The notes beneath the pieces were generated by a model, which was given only the letters and a program-made list of their open reading frames with translations, was not told the origin of the DNA and did not search any database. This document shows positions 7,889 to 16,204 of a DNA stretch of 64,000 nt, piece by piece; the stretch's first letter is position 1, and the number at the start of each line of letters is the position of its first letter. The position numbers and the translations under genes are program-made. The stretch comes from Arthrobacter ipis. Lineage in GTDB: Bacteria; Actinomycetota; Actinomycetes; Actinomycetales; Micrococcaceae. Location: the NCBI RefSeq assembly GCF_014694315.1, contig NZ_JAAOXD010000002.1, positions 254,561 through 318,560 on the forward strand, given 5' to 3'.

Positions 7889-8923
7889 TTAGCTCTTGGG
7901 CAGCCCTGCCGGGTTAAGTTCCGACTTGGCCACGGCTTCCGCCGACAGGCCCCAGCGGTCCAGGATCTTGCCGTAGGTGCCGTCCTCGATCAGGTGGTTC
8001 AGCCCTGCCTCCGCAGCTGCGGCGAAGCCATTGCCCTTCTTGGTGGTGGCGGCGATGCTCGCCTTCAGCGGCCAGCCGCCGTCCACGAGGCCCACCAGCT
8101 TGATCTTCTCGTCTGTGGCGGCCTTGTAGGCGGCCGTGGCATTCGGCCCGAACGTCAGATCCGCGCGGCCGGACTGCAGCGCCAGGTTCGAGGCGGAGTC
8201 GTCGTCATAGTACTGGAACTCGACCGGCTTCAGTCCCTTGGCCTTGTTCTCCTCGTCCCAGCGCAGCAGGATCGACTCCTGGTTGGTGCCCGAACCGACA
8301 ATCACGCGCTTGCCGGCCACGTCCGGGGCGGATTCGACCTTGGTGATGTCGCTGCCGCTCTTGGCGTAGAAGCCGAGCTTGTCGTCCCGGTAGCTGGCGA
8401 AATCGAACTTGAGCTTGCGCTCCTCCGTGACGGTGACGTTGGAGAGGACAGCCTCGTACTTGCCCGATTCGACGCCGAGGGGCCAGTCCGCCCAGGCGGT
8501 GGGAACGATCTCGGCTTCCAGCCCCAGCGTCTGGGCCAGTGCGACGGCGATGTCCACCTCGTTGCCCACCGGCGTCTTGTTATCGGTTGCGTAAACCGCC
8601 AGCGGCGGTGCGAACGGGCTGACCGCCACCGTCAGCTTTCCGTCCTTCTTGATCGACTCGGGAACCAGCGCCGCAGCGGCCTCGTCAACAGTGACGGGAA
8701 ACCGGTCCTGCTCGGGCGTCAGGTTGAAGGTCTTGGCTGATGACGTGGCGGTGTTGGTGGCGGCCGGCGCGTCCGCGGACGCCGCAGCCCCGGGATCGGA
8801 GCAGGCGGAAAGCGCCAGCAGGCTGGTCGCGGCGAGGGCCAGGCCCACCGCCGGCTTGAGTGCCGGTTTGAGCGCGCCCCCACGGGACTTGGGAGTGCGT
8901 GACTTAAGAGACTGACGGACCAT
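7889..8923 (-). CDS. family 3 amino-acid-type ABC transporter substrate-binding lipoprotein
   Basis: This is a 344-residue solute-binding protein. It has an arginine/lysine-rich N-terminus, a hydrophobic stretch and the lipobox LSAC, so it should be lipid-anchored outside the membrane. The mature part has family 3 (polar amino acid type) motifs: GKLTVAVSPFAPP, GNEVDIAVALAQTLG, SGKYEAVLSNVTVTEER and LNHLIEDGTYGKILDRWG. The start ATG at 8923 has AAGGGG upstream. No permease or ATPase gene is next to it, so the rest of the importer must be encoded elsewhere. The ligand is unknown. Confidence 0.9.
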   Translation of the reverse strand: MVRQSLKSRTPKSRGGALKPALKPAVGLALAATSLLALSACSDPGAAASADAPAATNTATSSAKTFNLTPEQDRFPVTVDEAAAALVPESIKKDGKLTVAVSPFAPPLAVYATDNKTPVGNEVDIAVALAQTLGLEAEIVPTAWADWPLGVESGKYEAVLSNVTVTEERKLKFDFASYRDDKLGFYAKSGSDITKVESAPDVAGKRVIVGSGTNQESILLRWDEENKAKGLKPVEFQYYDDDSASNLALQSGRADLTFGPNATAAYKAATDEKIKLVGLVDGGWPLKASIAATTKKGNGFAAAAEAGLNHLIEDGTYGKILDRWGLSAEAVAKSELNPAGLPKS

Positions 8924-9112
8924 GGTTGCCCCTTGGAAAGTAGCGATGGAAGGAGTTGATGCGAAGGTTGTGGCAGCAACTATCCGGCAGCAAAAAAGCG
9001 GCGGTCAAAGCGCGGGGAAACCGGAGGATATACGGCGTAACCGCGATTCATACGGCGTTCGAAGGCGTCATTCGGCCTGCCCAACAGCCCAGTACCGCGG
9101 CTAGCATCGAGT

Positions 9113-9727
9113 ATGAGCGATCAATTCACCACCGAACGTGACAGCTACGGCAGGCTCCTGGCAGACCGCGAAGTATGGCGGCAGGCGGGCACCCTCGCCG
9201 CCGCCGGGGAGCTGACCGCGCGGTGGCTTGAGGGCACCAGCGAATACCAGCCCGGAACCCTGGCCCCGCGCTTCGACGACGAGACCCTGCCCATCGCCGG
9301 CCAACTGGCTGAGCTCAACCGCAGCGGACTGTTCACGAAGGAATCCCAGCCCGGCCTCGGCCCCGAGGCCGGCCATGCCCAGCGCGAGTACGTCACCGGC
9401 TTCTGCTCCGCAGAGTCGGCGGCCCTCCTGCTGCGGCTGTCCGCCGAGACGGAACTCATTGCCATCGTCCACGCCCCGGGGGAGGTCAGCCAGGCCTCCG
9501 TTCCGGTCACGCTGCACGACGGCGAAGTGGTCACTGTCCTGGGAAGCAGCGAAAGCCCGGTCGAATCGGAGCAGATCCAGGACTGGGCTCGCGAGAGCAG
9601 CGAAACCCTCGCCCTCCTGCTGTCCGATTCCTGGTACGTCGAGCTCCTCGACCCGGTCTGGGGCCGGCAGCAGCACCTTTTGCCCGCCGTCCTGGAAACC
9701 CTGAAGTCCGCCCCGGACGAGCTGTAG
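9113..9727 (+). CDS. conserved hypothetical protein (DUF6919-like), leaderless
   Basis: This is a 204-residue acidic soluble protein without signal peptide or membrane segment. The middle part (LAELNRSGLFTKESQPGLG) resembles the actinobacterial DUF6919 family, a suggestion from memory only. No catalytic motif is evident. The ATG at 9113 has no ribosome-binding site, but TAGCAT at 9102-9107 sits at -10 distance, so the transcript is probably leaderless. It lies between two binding-protein genes on opposite strands and shares no obvious operon. Function is unknown. Confidence 0.75.
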   Translation: MSDQFTTERDSYGRLLADREVWRQAGTLAAAGELTARWLEGTSEYQPGTLAPRFDDETLPIAGQLAELNRSGLFTKESQPGLGPEAGHAQREYVTGFCSAESAALLLRLSAETELIAIVHAPGEVSQASVPVTLHDGEVVTVLGSSESPVESEQIQDWARESSETLALLLSDSWYVELLDPVWGRQQHLLPAVLETLKSAPDEL

Positions 9728-9907
9728 GCCCCCGATTTTTGACGTTCCGCGACTCCTGATGAAGCTCTGAGTCGCCCAGCATGAACGTTTACGACGCCGG
9801 GTGAACGCCTGCGTCGACAGCCATTGTGGCCGCCGGAGGCGCCTCCGTAATCTCAATCCAACGCGCAGCGCCATCCCCTCCGCTCCATCATCCAAAAGGA
9901 AAACGTC

Positions 9908-11071
9908 ATGTCTTCGTCAAACGAAAACCCGGGCTCCACCCGGATCGCCGCGGGCCAGACCGCCGGCCGGAAACGCCCCAGCGGGCTCAAGATCGGCATC
10001 GCCGCCGGCATCCTTGCCGTGCTCGGCGCAGGCGTCGCCGTCGCCACTACGGCGGCCAACAGCTCCGCCCCGGGTTCCGCCCCCGCGGCCGCTGCCACCA
10101 GCCCCGCTACCGAACTGAAACTGGGCTACTTCGGGAACATCACCCACGCCACCGCGCTGGTGGGCGTCCAGAAGGGCTTCATCGGGAAGGAGCTCGGCGA
10201 CACCAAATTGACCACGCAGGTGTTCAACGCCGGCCCTGCCGCCATCGAGGCGCTGAACGCCGGCGCGATCGACGCCACTTACATCGGCCCGAACCCGGCC
10301 ATCAATTCGTTCGTCAAGAGCAAGGGCGAGTCCGTCAGCGTCATCGCCGGGGCGGCTTCGGGCGGGGCGCAGCTGGTGGTCAAGCCGGAGATCAAGACCG
10401 CCGCTGACCTCAAAGGCAAGACCCTGGCCTCCCCGCAGCTCGGCGGCACCCAGGACGTGGCGCTGCGCGCCTGGCTCGGGAAGCAGGGCTACAAGACCAA
10501 CACCGACGGCGGCGGGGACGTTGCCATCAACCCCACCGAAAACGCCCAGACGCTGAAACTGTTCCAGAACGGCAAGCTCGACGGCGCGTGGCTGCCCGAG
10601 CCGTGGGCCTCCCGTCTGGTGCTCCAGGCCGGAGCGAAGGTCCTGGTGGATGAGAAGGACCTGTGGGACGGGTCGCTGACGGGCAAGCCCGGCGAGTTCC
10701 CCACCACCATCCTCATCGTGAACAAGAAGTTCGCCGCAGAGCACCCACAGACCGTCGAGGCCCTGCTCAAGGGGCACGTCGAGGCCGTGAAGTGGCTCAA
10801 CGACACCCCGGCCGCGGAGAAGGCCACGGAGGTGAACGCAGCCCTGAAGGAAGCTGCCGGCAAGGCACTCCCGCAGGAGGTCATTGACCGTTCCCTGAAG
10901 AACATCGTGTTCACGGTGGACCCGCTGGCCGGAGCGTTCAAGAAGCTGCTGCAGGACGGTGTGGACGCAGGCACCACCAAGCAGGCTGATATCAACGGCA
11001 TATTCGACCTGGCCAAGCTGAACGAGGTCACCGGCGGCAAGACGTCTGCCGCAGGGCTGGGCAAGGAGTAA
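9908..11071 (+). CDS. sulfonate/nitrate/taurine-type ABC substrate-binding protein (SsuA-like)
   Basis: The 387-residue protein has a cytoplasmic N-terminus of about 26 residues and one hydrophobic segment (about 27-49). An SsuA/NMT1-type binding domain begins near LKLGYFGNITHA. Typical motifs are GFIGKELG, GPAAIEALNAGAIDATYIGP and QTLKLFQNGKLDGAWLPEPW. There is no lipobox cysteine, so it is either released or anchored by the uncleaved segment, which is unusual beside the lipoprotein at 7889. No ssuB or ssuC gene adjoins it. The SBP-less permease/ATPase pair at 42.9-44.7 kb is of the same transporter class and could be its partner (inference). A strong terminator follows. Confidence 0.9.
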   Translation: MSSSNENPGSTRIAAGQTAGRKRPSGLKIGIAAGILAVLGAGVAVATTAANSSAPGSAPAAAATSPATELKLGYFGNITHATALVGVQKGFIGKELGDTKLTTQVFNAGPAAIEALNAGAIDATYIGPNPAINSFVKSKGESVSVIAGAASGGAQLVVKPEIKTAADLKGKTLASPQLGGTQDVALRAWLGKQGYKTNTDGGGDVAINPTENAQTLKLFQNGKLDGAWLPEPWASRLVLQAGAKVLVDEKDLWDGSLTGKPGEFPTTILIVNKKFAAEHPQTVEALLKGHVEAVKWLNDTPAAEKATEVNAALKEAAGKALPQEVIDRSLKNIVFTVDPLAGAFKKLLQDGVDAGTTKQADINGIFDLAKLNEVTGGKTSAAGLGKE

Positions 11072-11087
11072 CCGAGCAAGGCACGCA

Positions 11088-11130
11088 AGAGGATCCGGTG
11101 GGAACATTCCCGCCGGATCCTCTTGGTTTT
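11088..11130 (+). terminator. rho-independent terminator after SsuA-like gene
   Basis: A 15-bp stem (11088-11102 with 11109-11123, one G-U pair) has a 6-base loop and is followed by TGGTTTT. Confidence 0.85.
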
Positions 11131-11170
11131 AAGTCGTAGCCCCTAGACAGCGCGACGGCGCCGGTCCTAG

Positions 11171-11653
11171 TTACAGCGCCGTGGAATAGTCCGCAGAATA
11201 TTCGGGCACGGCCGAGTACTCCGGCACCGCCGAATACTCGGGCACGGCGTCAGGGCCCTCCGTATTTTTCAGGGCGTAGTGAAAGACCATACCGGCCGGG
11301 CTCTCCTGGCTTCCGACATACTCGGCGGCAGCCCATTCCCCGCCGGCCACGGCCCCTGCCCAGGCATGGGCCTCCTCCCAGTGGACGGCGGAGGCCACCC
11401 GGCCGGGCTGCAGGCTCAGGGACACGGCCACCCGCACCGAAGGCGCGCCGCCGGAGGACCGCGGGCAGGTGAAGCCGACGATGTCCACGGAAACTCCCGG
11501 GGTGGCAAGGCACGCCCGCCGGGCCATGGTGGTGGCTGCCGCGTCCAGGCCGGAACCGATGTCCTGCCGCGCCAGTGCGTGCATCTGGCTGCGGAAGGTG
11601 CTCAGTTCCGCGCTGCACTGCGTCCTGATCCTGTGAACCAAAGCTGTGATCAT
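11171..11653 (-). CDS. hypothetical protein with C-terminal VPEYSA tandem repeat
   Basis: This 160-residue protein is not recognised. The start ATG at 11653 has GAGGGGG just upstream. The body looks soluble, with a YVGSQESPAGMVFHY segment. The C-terminus carries three consecutive copies of VPEYSA followed by a degenerate copy (DYSTAL), encoded by 18-bp tandem units between about 11180 and 11245. A longer in-frame extension up to 12151 is only a shadow of the GntR gene. It stands between the SsuA-like gene and the N-acetylglucosamine locus and is transcribed alone. Confidence 0.6.
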   Translation of the reverse strand: MITALVHRIRTQCSAELSTFRSQMHALARQDIGSGLDAAATTMARRACLATPGVSVDIVGFTCPRSSGGAPSVRVAVSLSLQPGRVASAVHWEEAHAWAGAVAGGEWAAAEYVGSQESPAGMVFHYALKNTEGPDAVPEYSAVPEYSAVPEYSADYSTAL

Positions 11654-11834
11654 GTCCCCCTCGATCCAGGGAGGGCGTTGCGCCGCCCCGTCGCTGATTA
11701 TGGACTTACACAACCACCGGGTAACTTGCTTCACAACGCTTGGCGACACCCGCCGTCGTGCAACGCAACAGTGCTTCACTTTCCGCAGTGGGGCGTAATA
11801 AAGGGAAGCGCTGAACGCAAGAGACGCGCCCCCG

Positions 11835-12551
11835 TCAGACGTGCATCCGCGCCACGAAGCGGAACCTGTCCCCCCGGAACACCGACTCGGTCCACTCCAC
11901 GGGCTGCCCGTCCGGGGTGAACCCAAGCCGGTGGACCAACAGCATGGGGGCGCCCATTTCGACGTCGAGAAGCTGCACCTCGGCCGGCCCGGCCAGTTTC
12001 GTCTCGACGGTATCCTCCACCTCGGCGATCCGGATTCCGTAGTCCTCGCGCAGGGCAGCGTACAGGGAGCCTCGCTCCGCCACGGTCCTCGCCAGGTCCG
12101 GCAGCGGCCCCGCAAGGAACGCAACCTCATGCGCCAGCGGCTCGCCGTCAACCAGCCTGATGCGCTCCACCCGGTGAATGTCCGTTCCCGGCTCCACCGC
12201 CAGGCGCCGTGCCGTGGCAGGGTCGGCCGGGAGCACGCTCACGTCCACGATCCGGGCCGCAGCCGTGAGGCCCTGGCTCGCGGCGTCGTCTGTAAAGGAC
12301 GTGAGCTGGCGGACGTGCGTCACCTTCGGGGGCGCCACGTAGGTCCCCCGCCCCTGTGTCCGGTCCAGGCGGCCCTCTGCCACCAGCTCGCCGATTGCCT
12401 GCCGGACGGTGGTGCGGGATGTTCCGTACTGCTCAGCGAGCGCGCGTTCGGTGGGGATCAGCGTCCCGGGCGCCGCGTCCTCGATGAGGGTGAGGATCTG
12501 CTCCTTGAGTACGTAGTACTTGGGCAGGGCAGCGGCCGCGGAGGTTTCCAT
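11835..12551 (-). CDS. GntR/UTRA-family regulator of N-acetylglucosamine genes (DasR/NagR-like)
   Basis: The 238-residue protein has an N-terminal winged helix (PTERALAEQYGTSRTTVRQAI, residues about 31-51, then GRLDRTQGRGTYVA) and a C-terminal UTRA ligand domain (MLLVHRLGFTPDGQPVEWTE). This is the DasR/NagR/YvoA architecture, whose members bind glucosamine-6-phosphate or GlcNAc-6-phosphate. The start is ATG at 12551. The gene is divergent from the nag operon. Two dre-like palindromes lie between them, matching the DasR site TGGTCTAGACCA closely, so it very likely represses the importer, kinase, deaminase and NagA genes and perhaps itself. Confidence 0.93.
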   Translation of the reverse strand: METSAAAALPKYYVLKEQILTLIEDAAPGTLIPTERALAEQYGTSRTTVRQAIGELVAEGRLDRTQGRGTYVAPPKVTHVRQLTSFTDDAASQGLTAAARIVDVSVLPADPATARRLAVEPGTDIHRVERIRLVDGEPLAHEVAFLAGPLPDLARTVAERGSLYAALREDYGIRIAEVEDTVETKLAGPAEVQLLDVEMGAPMLLVHRLGFTPDGQPVEWTESVFRGDRFRFVARMHV

Positions 12552-12568
12552 GAATCTGATGGTACCTA

Positions 12569-12597
12569 TTGACACGAAAATTGGTCTAGGCCAAAAT
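12569..12597 (+). promoter_or_regulatory. predicted promoter of the nag operon
   Basis: TTGACA (12569-12574) and CAAAAT (12592-12597) are separated by 17 bp. The first dre-like site lies between them, so bound repressor would cover the promoter. Confidence 0.6.
12581..12594. promoter_or_regulatory. dre-like operator 1 (DasR/NagR type)
   Basis: TTGGTCTAGGCCAA contains TGGTCTAGGCCA, one base from the DasR consensus core TGGTCTAGACCA. Confidence 0.8.
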
Positions 12598-12603
12598 AAT
12601 GGA

Positions 12604-12621
12604 AATTGGTTTACACCAATT
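12604..12621. promoter_or_regulatory. dre-like operator 2 (DasR/NagR type)
   Basis: AATTGGTTTACACCAATT is an inverted repeat with 8-bp arms, centred 25 bp downstream of site 1 and just after the predicted -10. Confidence 0.75.
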
Positions 12622-12678
12622 CCGGTTTGAAACAGTTCCAGACCACCAAATCCCCCTCCCACTTCCAAGGACCCAAAG

Positions 12679-14097
12679 ATGTCGTTCCTGCAAGACCTGC
12701 GCCAGACGCCCCGCCTCGGCCTCCTGGTGGGCGGCACAGCCGCCACCATCGGCATAATCTACGGCTACGATCTGTCCAATATCGCCGGCGCCCTGCTGTT
12801 CATCACCAAGGAGTTCCAGCTCTCCACCAGCCAACAGGAGCTGGTGACCACCGCCGTCGTCGTCGGTGAAGTGCTGGGCGCCGTCCTGGGCGGCTGGCTC
12901 GCCAACAAAGTGGGCCGCAAGGCCTGCATGGTGGGCGTGGCCGGAGCGTATGCCGCGTTCGCCGTGCTCAGCGCCCTCGCCGCTGGCGTGCCCATGCTGC
13001 TCGTGGCCCGCCTGCTCCTGGGCCTTACCATCGGCATTTCCGTGGTGGTGGTCCCCGTCTTCGTGGCGGAGTCAGCACCGCCCAAGGTGCGCGGCGCCCT
13101 GCTCGTCGCCTACCAGGTGGCCACCGTCATCGGCATCATCATCGGCTACCTGGCCGCCTACGTCCTGTCCGCCACCGAAAACTGGCGGCTGATGCTGGGC
13201 CTCGCCGCCGTCCCCGCCCTCGCGGTCCTCGCTGTCACCTTCCGCCTCCCGGACACCGCCCGCTGGTACATGATGCGCGGACGCACCGAAGAGGCCCGCC
13301 GCACCCTCAGCTCGATCGAGCCGGATGCCGACGTCGACGCCGACCTGGCGGACATGCGCCAGGCCATCAGCGAAGAGCGCGGCGGCGGCCTGCGCGAGAT
13401 GCTCCGCTCGCCGTACCTGAAGGCGACCGTATTCGTCGTCGGCCTCGGCTTCTTCATCCAGATCACCGGCATCAACGCCGTGGTCTATTACAGCCCCCGC
13501 ATCTTCGAGGCCATGGGCTTCACGGGCAACGCCGCCCTCCTGCTACTGCCCGCGCTGGTCCAGGCCGCTTCCCTGGTGGCCGTGTTCGTCTCACTGTCCC
13601 TGGTGGACCGGGTGGGCCGGCGCCCCATCCTGCTCGGTGGCATCGGCATGATGATCGCGGCCAACGCCATCCTGGTGGGCGTCTTTCTGGCCGGACGCGA
13701 CTTCGGCGGAATCCTGACCGTGGTCGGCTTCCTCGGAGTGCTGCTGTTCACCGTGGGCTTCACGTTCGGCTTCGGCGCGCTGGTGTGGGTCTACGCAGGT
13801 GAGTCGTTCCCCGCACGGCTGCGTTCCCTGGGCGCCAGCGCCATGCTGACCTCGGACCTCGTGGCCAACGTGATCGTCGCGGCGTTCTTCCTGACCATGC
13901 TGCAGCGGCTCGGCGGTGCCGGCACGTTTGCGGTGTTCGGTGCGCTGGCCATCGCCGGCTTCGTCTTCGTCCACCGCCTGGCCCCCGAAACCAAGGGCCG
14001 GAACCTCGAGGAAATCCGCCACTACTGGGAAAACGGTGCCCGCTGGCCGGAAGCCACCGGCAACAATGACAGCAGCAGCACGCCGGCGGCCAAGTGA
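12679..14097 (+). CDS. sugar-porter MFS transporter, probable N-acetylglucosamine importer
   Basis: This is a 472-residue major facilitator of the sugar porter family with 12 predicted helices. It has the start motif IIYGYDLSNIAGAL, LANKVGRKA in the first conserved loop, QITGINAVVYYSPRIF in helix 7, DRVGRRPILL in the symmetric loop and the C-terminal APETKGRNLEEI. It is the first gene of the nag operon directly behind both dre-like sites. Uptake by a facilitator would deliver unphosphorylated sugar, which fits the downstream kinase. GlcNAc as substrate is inferred from context. The next gene overlaps its stop by one base. Confidence 0.93.
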   Translation: MSFLQDLRQTPRLGLLVGGTAATIGIIYGYDLSNIAGALLFITKEFQLSTSQQELVTTAVVVGEVLGAVLGGWLANKVGRKACMVGVAGAYAAFAVLSALAAGVPMLLVARLLLGLTIGISVVVVPVFVAESAPPKVRGALLVAYQVATVIGIIIGYLAAYVLSATENWRLMLGLAAVPALAVLAVTFRLPDTARWYMMRGRTEEARRTLSSIEPDADVDADLADMRQAISEERGGGLREMLRSPYLKATVFVVGLGFFIQITGINAVVYYSPRIFEAMGFTGNAALLLLPALVQAASLVAVFVSLSLVDRVGRRPILLGGIGMMIAANAILVGVFLAGRDFGGILTVVGFLGVLLFTVGFTFGFGALVWVYAGESFPARLRSLGASAMLTSDLVANVIVAAFFLTMLQRLGGAGTFAVFGALAIAGFVFVHRLAPETKGRNLEEIRHYWENGARWPEATGNNDSSSTPAAK

Positions 14098-15080
14098 TGC
14101 GGCTCATCCTCGGCTTGGACCGTGTCCTTGGTTTGGACATCGGCGGCTCCAAGACGCACGCCATTCTGGCGGAGATTGAAGGGACAGACGACGGCGGGAC
14201 AACAGTTCCCCGGCAGCTCGCCGAATGCACGGTGGGCAGCGCAAACATCGCCTCGGTCGGGCCTGACGAAGCCGCAGCGTCGCTCGATGACCTCGCCGCG
14301 CGGCTGGGCATCGGTGACCCTGTGAACCACGGAATACACACCGTGTTCGCCGGGGCCGCGGGAGCAGACACACCCGCGGCCCGGAAACGGCTGGCCGGCC
14401 TCCTCTCCCGACGCTTCCCCGGAGCCCGGATCCAGGTAGATCACGACACCCGCATCATCCTCGCCGCCGGTGGCCTGACGGCAGGCACCGTCCTCATCTC
14501 CGGCACCGGCTCCGCCGCGTGGGCGAAGTCCGCCGACGGCCGGGAAGCCCGGGCCGGCGGCTGGGGCTACCTGCTCGGCGACGAAGGAAGCGGCTACGCC
14601 GTGGCCCGCAGCGCGGTCCGTAACGCCCTGCAGGACTCCGACGACGGCCTGCCCGCCGGGCCGCTGACGTCTCAGCTGCTGGCGCAGACCGGAGCCGCGG
14701 AACCCGCTGAGCTCCTGGATTTGTTCTACCGCAGGCCGGAGCGCCGGTACTGGGCCGGGCTGGCCGGAACCGTATTCGACCTCGCCGCCTCGGACGCTGC
14801 GAGCGCAGCCATCGCCGACGACGCCGCCCGGCAGCTCGCCCGCCTGGCCCTGACGGTGAACCGACGGCTGCGCACCATTCCGGAAAATGCGCCGGTGCTG
14901 CTGGCCGGCGGCATGCTGGTGAACCAGCCGGCGCTGGCTGTGCGGGTGCTTGAGCTGCTGGCAACCGGCGGCCTCACCGAAGTCCGAGTGCTGGACCGTT
15001 CCCCCGCCTGGGGCGCCGTGGAGCTGGCCAGCCCGCTTGCCGGCGCACCAACCCGGCCTGCCGCCACAATTTCCGCCTGA
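14097..15080 (+). CDS. BadF/BadG-type N-acetylglucosamine kinase
   Basis: The 327-residue ATPase has the hexokinase/actin fold phosphate motif LGLDIGGSKTHA at the N-terminus, GAAGADT, the adenosine region ISGTGSAAWAKS and a late LAGGMLVNQPAL. These are features of the BadF/BadG/BcrA family, which includes GlcNAc kinases. The start ATG at 14097 shares its A with the TGA of the transporter (14095-14097), so translation is probably coupled. It should make GlcNAc-6-phosphate from the imported sugar for NagA. Confidence 0.88.
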   Translation: MRLILGLDRVLGLDIGGSKTHAILAEIEGTDDGGTTVPRQLAECTVGSANIASVGPDEAAASLDDLAARLGIGDPVNHGIHTVFAGAAGADTPAARKRLAGLLSRRFPGARIQVDHDTRIILAAGGLTAGTVLISGTGSAAWAKSADGREARAGGWGYLLGDEGSGYAVARSAVRNALQDSDDGLPAGPLTSQLLAQTGAAEPAELLDLFYRRPERRYWAGLAGTVFDLAASDAASAAIADDAARQLARLALTVNRRLRTIPENAPVLLAGGMLVNQPALAVRVLELLATGGLTEVRVLDRSPAWGAVELASPLAGAPTRPAATISA

Positions 15081-15136
15081 CCGGCGCCGCACAATTTCCC
15101 TTTGTCCCTGACCCACTGATCCCCCCAAGGAGACCC

Positions 15137-16204
15137 ATGACCGCCCAGCGCACCGAAATCACCGCCACCTCACCCGTTCCCGGTTCCCTGATGGCCGCCG
15201 AAATCCTGGAACAGCCGGAGGCGCTCGCCCGGCAGCTTGAGCGGGGGCGCCCTGTCATCACCCGGCTGGCCGCCACCCTCCGGGACGCAAACATCAAGTA
15301 CGTGCTCCTGGCCGCGCGCGGCACCAGCGACCACGCGGCCCTCTACGCGAAGTACCTCATCGAGACGGTGCTGGGGCTCCCGGCGGGGCTGGCATCGCCG
15401 TCGAGCCTTACGGTGTACGGCGCCGAACCGAAGATGGACGGGGTGCTGTGGCTGGCGGTCAGCCAGTCCGGCGGCTCCCCGGACCTGGTGGACTCCACCG
15501 CCGCTGCCGCCCGGGGAGGTGCCCTTACCGTGGCCGTCACAAACGCGCCGTCCTCACCGCTGGCGGCTGCCGCCCGGCACCACCTGGACATCCTGGCCGG
15601 GCCGGAGCGCGCCGTGGCCGCCACCAAGAGCTACACCTCGCAGCTGCTGGCGCTGTGGCTGCTGGTTGACGCGTGGGCAGGAGGGAACGGCGCGGAAGCG
15701 GCGGACCTGCCGCGTCTCGCTGCCGATGTCCTGGCCCGGCCGGAGATACTGGAGGTGGCAGACCGCTACCGCTTCGTGAACCACATCGTCACCACGGGAC
15801 GCGGCTTCTCCTATCCCACCGCACGGGAGGCGGCACTGAAACTGATGGAAACGTCCTACCTGGCCGCTCACGCCTTCTCCGGCGCCGACCTGCTGCACGG
15901 GCCCTTCGCCCTGATCGACGCCGACCGGCCGGTCATCGCCGTCGCCTCCCCCGGCGCCGGCGGCCGCGCCCTGCATCCCGCTCTGGACCGGCTGGCCGAA
16001 CGGGGCGCGGATGTCTGCCTCGTGGGCGACCCCGGTGCCGCCCGTCCGCGGAACCATGTGGTGCCGCTGCCCGCAGTCCATCAGCAGCTCTCCCCGATCC
16101 TGGAGATCATGCCCCTGCAGCGGCTGGCGCATGCGATGGCGTCAGCCCGCCACCTGGACCCGGACGCTCCCCGGGGCCTGCGCAAGATCACGGAAACCTG
16201 GTGA
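15137..16204 (+). CDS. double SIS-domain glucosamine-6-phosphate deaminase-like protein (NagB-II type)
   Basis: The 355-residue protein has two sugar-isomerase (SIS) domains and no glutaminase domain, so it is not full GlmS. Recognisable segments are AARGTSDHAALYAKYLIE, AVSQSGGSPDLVD, AATKSYTSQLLALWLL and GRGFSYPTAREAALKLMETS. Proteins of this type replace NagB by converting glucosamine-6-phosphate to fructose-6-phosphate and ammonia. The start ATG at 15137 has AAGGAG upstream. It fills the only missing step of the operon. Its stop overlaps the NagA start by 4 bp. Confidence 0.9.
   Translation: MTAQRTEITATSPVPGSLMAAEILEQPEALARQLERGRPVITRLAATLRDANIKYVLLAARGTSDHAALYAKYLIETVLGLPAGLASPSSLTVYGAEPKMDGVLWLAVSQSGGSPDLVDSTAAAARGGALTVAVTNAPSSPLAAAARHHLDILAGPERAVAATKSYTSQLLALWLLVDAWAGGNGAEAADLPRLAADVLARPEILEVADRYRFVNHIVTTGRGFSYPTAREAALKLMETSYLAAHAFSGADLLHGPFALIDADRPVIAVASPGAGGRALHPALDRLAERGADVCLVGDPGAARPRNHVVPLPAVHQQLSPILEIMPLQRLAHAMASARHLDPDAPRGLRKITETW

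Noticed and set aside
9917-11107. 396-codon minus-strand open frame over the SsuA-like gene
   Set aside because: It begins inside the terminator stem and is fully antisense to a recognised binding protein.
11654-12151. Upstream extension of the VPEYSA-repeat protein
   Set aside because: It is out of frame with, and overlapping, the GntR gene on the same strand, with Arg/Ser/Pro-rich shadow composition.
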